Source of the DNA: an uncultured Selenomonas sp.
Lineage (GTDB): Bacteria; Bacillota; Negativicutes; Selenomonadales; Selenomonadaceae
Direction: 5' to 3'
DNA length: 10,630 bases
NCBI GenBank assembly: GCA_905373085.1
Contig: CAJPRR010000077.1
Location: 1 to 10,630 of the forward strand
Below, in pieces: positions 7,477 to 10,630 of the stretch (its first letter is position 1; every line of letters begins with the position of its first letter). Position numbers and translations under genes: made by a program. A model generated the notes under the pieces. It did not search any database, was not told where the DNA came from, and worked only from the letters and a program-made list of their open reading frames with translations.

Positions 7477-8295
7477 TTGAGATTGAAAAAGATTGCGTTT
7501 TACGGCAAGGGCGGCATCGGCAAATCGACGACTGCCGCCAATGTATCGGCGGCGTTTTCGCGCGGGGGAAAGAAGGTCTGTCAGATCGGCTGCGACCCGA
7601 AGAACGATTCGACGCGGCTTCTCCTGGGGCGCATTGCGCCGCTCACCGTGCTCGATGCGGAGCGCAGCAAGAAGGGCGCGGCGCTCTCTCTTGCAGAAAT
7701 CGCGCACGAGGGATACGGCGGTGTGCGCTGCATTGAGGCGGGCGGCCCCGAGCCGGGCGTCGGCTGCGCGGGGCGCGGCATCATCGTGGCGCTCGAAAGG
7801 CTCAAGGCGCTCCATGCGTTTGATGATGTCGATGTCGCCATCTACGATGTGCTCGGCGACGTCGTCTGCGGCGGCTTCGCCGTGCCGATACGAGAGGGCT
7901 ATGCCGAGGAAATCTACATCGTTTCCTCGGGGGAACTCATGTCGCTCTACGCGGCGAACAACATCGCCAAGGGCGTGCGCCGCTTCGCTGCGCGAGGCGT
8001 CGTGAAGCTCGGCGGCATCATCGGCAACGGGCGCGACGTCGCACGCGAGAAGGAGCTTTTGGAAGCCTTTGCCGCACGCCTCGGCACAAAGCTCATCGCC
8101 TACATCCCGCGCTCCGCCGCCGTACACGAGGCGGAGATCCATCGGCAGACGCTCATCGCCTACGCGCCGGATTCCGCACAGACGAAGGTTTACGAAGAAC
8201 TTGCGGCGGCGATTGAGGGAAATAAAAACCTAGTCATCCCCAAGCCGATGGCGTTTGAAGAGTTGGAAGATTTGGTGGAAAGCTATGGGAACTGA
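7477..8295 (+). CDS. NifH/BchL/CfbC-like iron protein (ATP-dependent reductase)
   Basis: The homodimeric iron protein hydrolyses ATP to pass low-potential electrons, one at a time, to a partner component 1. All hallmarks are present in 272 residues: Walker A GKGGIGKST at residues 10-18, switch-like CDPKNDSTR near 39-47, GPEPGVGCAGRG with the cluster ligand Cys97, and DVLGDVVCGGF with Cys131. The two cysteines bind the single [4Fe-4S] cluster bridging the dimer. Arg100 lies in the CAGRG motif, as in nitrogenase iron proteins. The C-terminus is slightly shorter than in nitrogenase NifH. The stop overlaps the next start by 11 bases, as expected for a reductase translated with its partner. The iron-protein role is firm. 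It is not assigned to nitrogenase, protochlorophyllide reductase or F430 synthesis because the flanking genes match none of these. Confidence 0.92.
   Translation: MRLKKIAFYGKGGIGKSTTAANVSAAFSRGGKKVCQIGCDPKNDSTRLLLGRIAPLTVLDAERSKKGAALSLAEIAHEGYGGVRCIEAGGPEPGVGCAGRGIIVALERLKALHAFDDVDVAIYDVLGDVVCGGFAVPIREGYAEEIYIVSSGELMSLYAANNIAKGVRRFAARGVVKLGGIIGNGRDVAREKELLEAFAARLGTKLIAYIPRSAAVHEAEIHRQTLIAYAPDSAQTKVYEELAAAIEGNKNLVIPKPMAFEELEDLVESYGN
8274..8278 (+). promoter_or_regulatory. Ribosome binding site choosing ATG 8285
   Basis: GGTGG lies 6 bases before ATG 8285, inside the end of the NifH-like gene. An ATG at 8312 has a weaker site. A start upstream of 8285 would add residues out of keeping with the family. 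Confidence 0.45.
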
Positions 8296-9586
8296 AGCGA
8301 AACGTGTGGTGATGCGCCGCACGAATTGCAGCTGCAGCATGCCGGGCGTCTGGCGTGCGCTTTCCTTCGTGCGCGGCGCTCTCGTCATCTTCCACAGCCC
8401 GCGTCCGTGCGCTCACATCGCCCATGGCATGGACGTGGGAAGTTTCCACCGCCTTCGTGCGGCGGGAACGAAGGTGCTCCTCTCGCCCGTGCCGCTTCTG
8501 ACAAGCTCCTTGTCGGATGCAGAGGCGATTTTTGGCGGCGAGGATCGTCTGCGCGAGTGCATACGCTTCGCCGCAGAAAAATATCAACCGCAGGCGATAT
8601 TTATCGCCAATTCCTGTGTGAGCGGCGTCATCGGCGACGATACGTGCGCCGTGGCTGAGGAGATGGAGCAAGAGCTTGGCCTGCCCGTCAGCGCCGTCTC
8701 GGCGCACGGCTTTCTCGACGGCGAGTATTATGCAGGCTACCTTGACGCGGCACGCGTGCTCGTCGATCGCTTCATGAAGCTGGCAGAGCGCCGTGCGGGA
8801 AGCGTCGTGCTGCTCGGCGACTGCGGCGGCGTCCACGGCGAGTACGTGAAGGAATTGTGCCGTTTGCTCGGGCTGCTCTCCCTGCGCGTCGAGGGTCAGT
8901 TTCCGTCGTATCTCGCACTGTCTGAGATGGATGTCGTGCCGGCAGCGGAACTTCTCATCGTGCTCGGGCGGCGCAGCGACGAGAAGCAGGCGCTTCTCGT
9001 CGACTTGGCGCGGCACATTCATGAGCGTTTCGGCACGCCGTACCTTGCCGATGTCTATGCGGTCGGCTCGGAGGAAACGAAGGAGTGGCTGCGTGCAGTC
9101 GGCAGGCTTTGCGGCAGGGAAAGGGAAGCGGAAGAAGCGATTTGCGCGGAAGAAGCGGCGTTTCAACGCGCCGTGGAAGAGGTGCGGCCGACGCTCGCAG
9201 AGAGGCGCGTGACATTCGCCATCGGGCGCGACCTCGACTGGTTTCAGCCGAAGATCATCATGCGCCTTCTGAAGAAGGCGGGCGTAGAACTGGCGGGCGT
9301 CGTCCTCCTTGATTCGTTCCTGCCCGGGCGGCGCGAGGTCATGGAAGAAGAGGTCGCGCGTCTGACGGATGCGCCGATCGCCCATGAGGGAAGCCGCGAG
9401 GCAGAGGCGCTTTTCAAAGCGGCGGATTTCGTCCTGACGACGCACGAGCTTACCGACGCAAGGCTGCGGCAGATCTTCCTCGCGCTCATGCCATCCGTCG
9501 GCTGGTCGATGGAAAAGAAGCTCCTGCGCGATATGGTTCATATCGTCTGTCGTCACGAAAGCCGGGGAGGTCTGATCTATGGCTGA
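8285..9586 (+). CDS. Nitrogenase component-1-like subunit, D/E type
   Basis: This 433-residue protein belongs to the NifD/NifE/BchN/CfbD superfamily, the catalytic partner of the iron protein. Visible marks are CSMPG (Cys17), HSPRPCAH (Cys42), SLSDAEAIFGGEDRL near residue 76, and NSCVSGVIGDD (Cys111). Spacings of 25 and 69 residues resemble the cluster-binding cysteines of NifD (62, 88, 154) and BchN (26, 51, 112). An extra Cys15 sits next to Cys17. I see no clear counterpart of the NifD FeMo-cofactor ligands Cys275 and His442; a Cys180/His184 pair (GDCGGVHG) is the only obvious metal-like motif in the middle. It is shorter than NifD. Overlaps at both ends tie it to the iron protein before and the second subunit after. 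The reaction is unknown; ring reduction of a tetrapyrrole is an inference from the context. Confidence 0.88.
   Translation: MGTEAKRVVMRRTNCSCSMPGVWRALSFVRGALVIFHSPRPCAHIAHGMDVGSFHRLRAAGTKVLLSPVPLLTSSLSDAEAIFGGEDRLRECIRFAAEKYQPQAIFIANSCVSGVIGDDTCAVAEEMEQELGLPVSAVSAHGFLDGEYYAGYLDAARVLVDRFMKLAERRAGSVVLLGDCGGVHGEYVKELCRLLGLLSLRVEGQFPSYLALSEMDVVPAAELLIVLGRRSDEKQALLVDLARHIHERFGTPYLADVYAVGSEETKEWLRAVGRLCGREREAEEAICAEEAAFQRAVEEVRPTLAERRVTFAIGRDLDWFQPKIIMRLLKKAGVELAGVVLLDSFLPGRREVMEEEVARLTDAPIAHEGSREAEALFKAADFVLTTHELTDARLRQIFLALMPSVGWSMEKKLLRDMVHIVCRHESRGGLIYG
9564..9570 (+). promoter_or_regulatory. Shine-Dalgarno site of the second component-1 gene
   Basis: GGGGAGG lies 8 bases before ATG 9579, inside the end of the previous gene, and supports a coupled start with an 8-base overlap. 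Confidence 0.65.
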
Positions 9587-10630
9587 GCAGGAAAGGCGTT
9601 TCGATGATGTCTGCACTTGGACGGACAGCTGTGCGCTCGCGGGAGCGATGGCATTTTTTGCCGCCTGGCAAGACGCCGCCGTCATCGTCAACGGCCCCAT
9701 GTGGTGCCATTACTTCGCGCTGCGCCACGTCGAGCATGGCGTGAGCGATGCCGTGCGACGCACAGGCTGCACGCAGCTCGATAACGACGCCATCGTCTTC
9801 GGCGCGGAGGACTATCTGCTGGAAGCCCTGCAGCCCTATATCGCTGAGCCGCCGCGCCTTTTGGCCATCGTCAGCAGCTGCGCCGCAGGACTGATCGGCG
9901 ACGATGTAGCCGCCATCGCGCGGTCGGCGGGCATTGCAGCGCCCGTCGTCGCCGTCGACAGCAGCGGCCTTGCGGGCAGCTTCGCCGCAGGCTGGAGCAA
10001 GGCTGCATGTGCGGCAATCGAAGCGCTTCTGCCCGAGAAGAAGGAGGAGAAGCCGCATGGCGTGAACCTTCTCGGCATGACGGCGAGCTATTGCAACGGG
10101 GCGAACGACGCGCGAGAACTCTTGCGTCTTTTGCATTTGGCGGGCTATGAGGTGAACGCCGTCCTCGGCTGCGGCGAGACGGCGGAGGAGCTGCAGCATC
10201 TGCCCGCCGCCGCGCTCAACATCGTCGTGCACAGGGAGTTGGGACTCGCTCCGGCAGAGATGCTCGCGGAGCGCAGCGGCACGCCCTTTGTCGCACCGCT
10301 GCCGCCTTATGGCAGGGCGGGCACGCGGCATTGGCTCGAAGAGATCGCAGGCGCTTTGCCCGCGCCGCGCGAAAAGGAGGTACAGGAAGAACTTTCGCGT
10401 GTGGAAAAGGAAGATTTTCTGCGCCTGAACGAAATAAAGAGCATGTGGGGCGAGCTTTGGTTCGACGAGGCGCTCGTGCGTGCGCCATCCTCCATGGCCT
10501 GGGGGTTGGCAAGAGCCTTACGCACGGAGTGGGCGGACGTGCGCTGCCTCGCCGTGGCGGCGGAGGCAGAGGAAGCGGCAGATGCCGCCGGGATCGCCGA
10601 CGAGGTTTTTTCTGAGACGCGTACGGCGGA
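9579..10630 (+). CDS. Nitrogenase component-1-like subunit, K/N/E type, 3' partial
   Basis: The gene opens at ATG 9579 and is still open at the window end; 350 codons are visible. It is the second chain of the component-1-like pair. Cys18 (CALAGAM), Cys43 (NGPMWCH) and Cys101 (SSCAAGLIGDD) are spaced 25 and 58, the same spacing as the P-cluster cysteines of NifK (70, 95, 153). TQLDNDAIVFGAEDYLLEAL at 65-84 is the region after the second cysteine that component-1 proteins share. Additional cysteines occur at 12 and 64. The C-terminal part, where any cofactor or substrate contacts would be, is missing. It is a paralogue of, not a copy of, the upstream chain. With the iron protein and the D-type chain it would form a complete two-component reductase. 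Confidence 0.85.
   Translation, partial: MAEQERRFDDVCTWTDSCALAGAMAFFAAWQDAAVIVNGPMWCHYFALRHVEHGVSDAVRRTGCTQLDNDAIVFGAEDYLLEALQPYIAEPPRLLAIVSSCAAGLIGDDVAAIARSAGIAAPVVAVDSSGLAGSFAAGWSKAACAAIEALLPEKKEEKPHGVNLLGMTASYCNGANDARELLRLLHLAGYEVNAVLGCGETAEELQHLPAAALNIVVHRELGLAPAEMLAERSGTPFVAPLPPYGRAGTRHWLEEIAGALPAPREKEVQEELSRVEKEDFLRLNEIKSMWGELWFDEALVRAPSSMAWGLARALRTEWADVRCLAVAAEAEEAADAAGIADEVFSETRTA

Noticed and set aside
6461..7480. Terminator or promoter between cobN, the lipoprotein and the NifH-like gene
   Set aside because: Junctions are an 8-base overlap and a 15-base gap, with no hairpin plus T-run and no room for a promoter.
8234..9700. Long minus-strand frame opposite the component-1 genes
   Set aside because: Antisense to conserved nitrogenase-like proteins and without motifs of its own.
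7477..10630. Protochlorophyllide reductase (BchL-BchN-BchB) identity
   Set aside because: The second chain has three P-cluster-type cysteines rather than the BchB arrangement, and no chlorophyll genes are seen.
7477..10630. Genuine molybdenum nitrogenase
   Set aside because: The chains are short, the FeMo-cofactor ligands are not apparent, and the neighbours are tetrapyrrole-type genes instead of nif assembly genes.
7477..10630. F430 enzymes CfbC and CfbD
   Set aside because: CfbD is a single homodimeric component-1 protein; here two different chains are encoded side by side.

Overview
The window is one dense stretch of a plus-strand operon from a GC-rich bacterium. No gene starts or ends the transcript here: the first gene is cut at its 5' end and the last at its 3' end. 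Gene content (cobaltochelatase-type large subunit, CbiZ, nitrogenase-like proteins, a lipoprotein substrate-binding protein) and the mix of high GC, TTG starts and Firmicutes-like Shine-Dalgarno sites suggest an anaerobe of the Negativicutes type (Selenomonas and relatives). That placement is an inference, not something the sequence proves.

Layout: 2-1606 is the C-terminal part of a ChlD/BchD-type chelatase subunit (AAA+ remnant, charged linker, VWA domain). 1634-2740 is a CbiZ-family adenosylcobinamide amidohydrolase with a long C-terminal extension. 2775-6467 is a CobN/ChlH-family large chelatase subunit. 6460-7461 is a lipoprotein of the BtuF/FecB-type substrate-binding family. 7477-8295 is a NifH/BchL/CfbC-like iron protein. 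8285-9586 and 9579-10630+ are two adjacent nitrogenase component-1-like subunits. Gaps are at most 34 bases and three junctions overlap, so the genes are almost certainly co-transcribed and translationally coupled. I see no promoter, riboswitch, terminator, RNA gene, mobile element or CRISPR array; no gene-free stretch is longer than about 35 bases.

Together the genes read like a tetrapyrrole-modifying pathway that is not one of the textbook ones. A class I ATP-dependent chelatase (CobN plus ChlD) would handle a metal in a macrocycle, a CbiZ-type hydrolase would cleave a side-chain amide, a NifH-type reductase with a two-subunit catalytic component would reduce the ring or another hard substrate, and a surface lipoprotein would capture a corrinoid-, haem- or metal-chelate-like compound. 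The two component-1 chains each keep three cysteines at nitrogenase P-cluster spacing (17/42/111 and 18/43/101), unlike the 3 Cys + Asp arrangement of dark-operative protochlorophyllide reductase. Neither shows an obvious FeMo-cofactor ligand. Bacteriochlorophyll synthesis, true nitrogen fixation and F430 synthesis all fit poorly, so the substrate is unknown.

A second point of interest is an in-frame A_AAA_AAG slippery heptamer at 505-511, just after the AAA+ part of the chlD-like gene. A -1 shift there would end translation 18 codons later and give a ChlI-like short product, as proposed for other chlD genes that lack a separate chlI.
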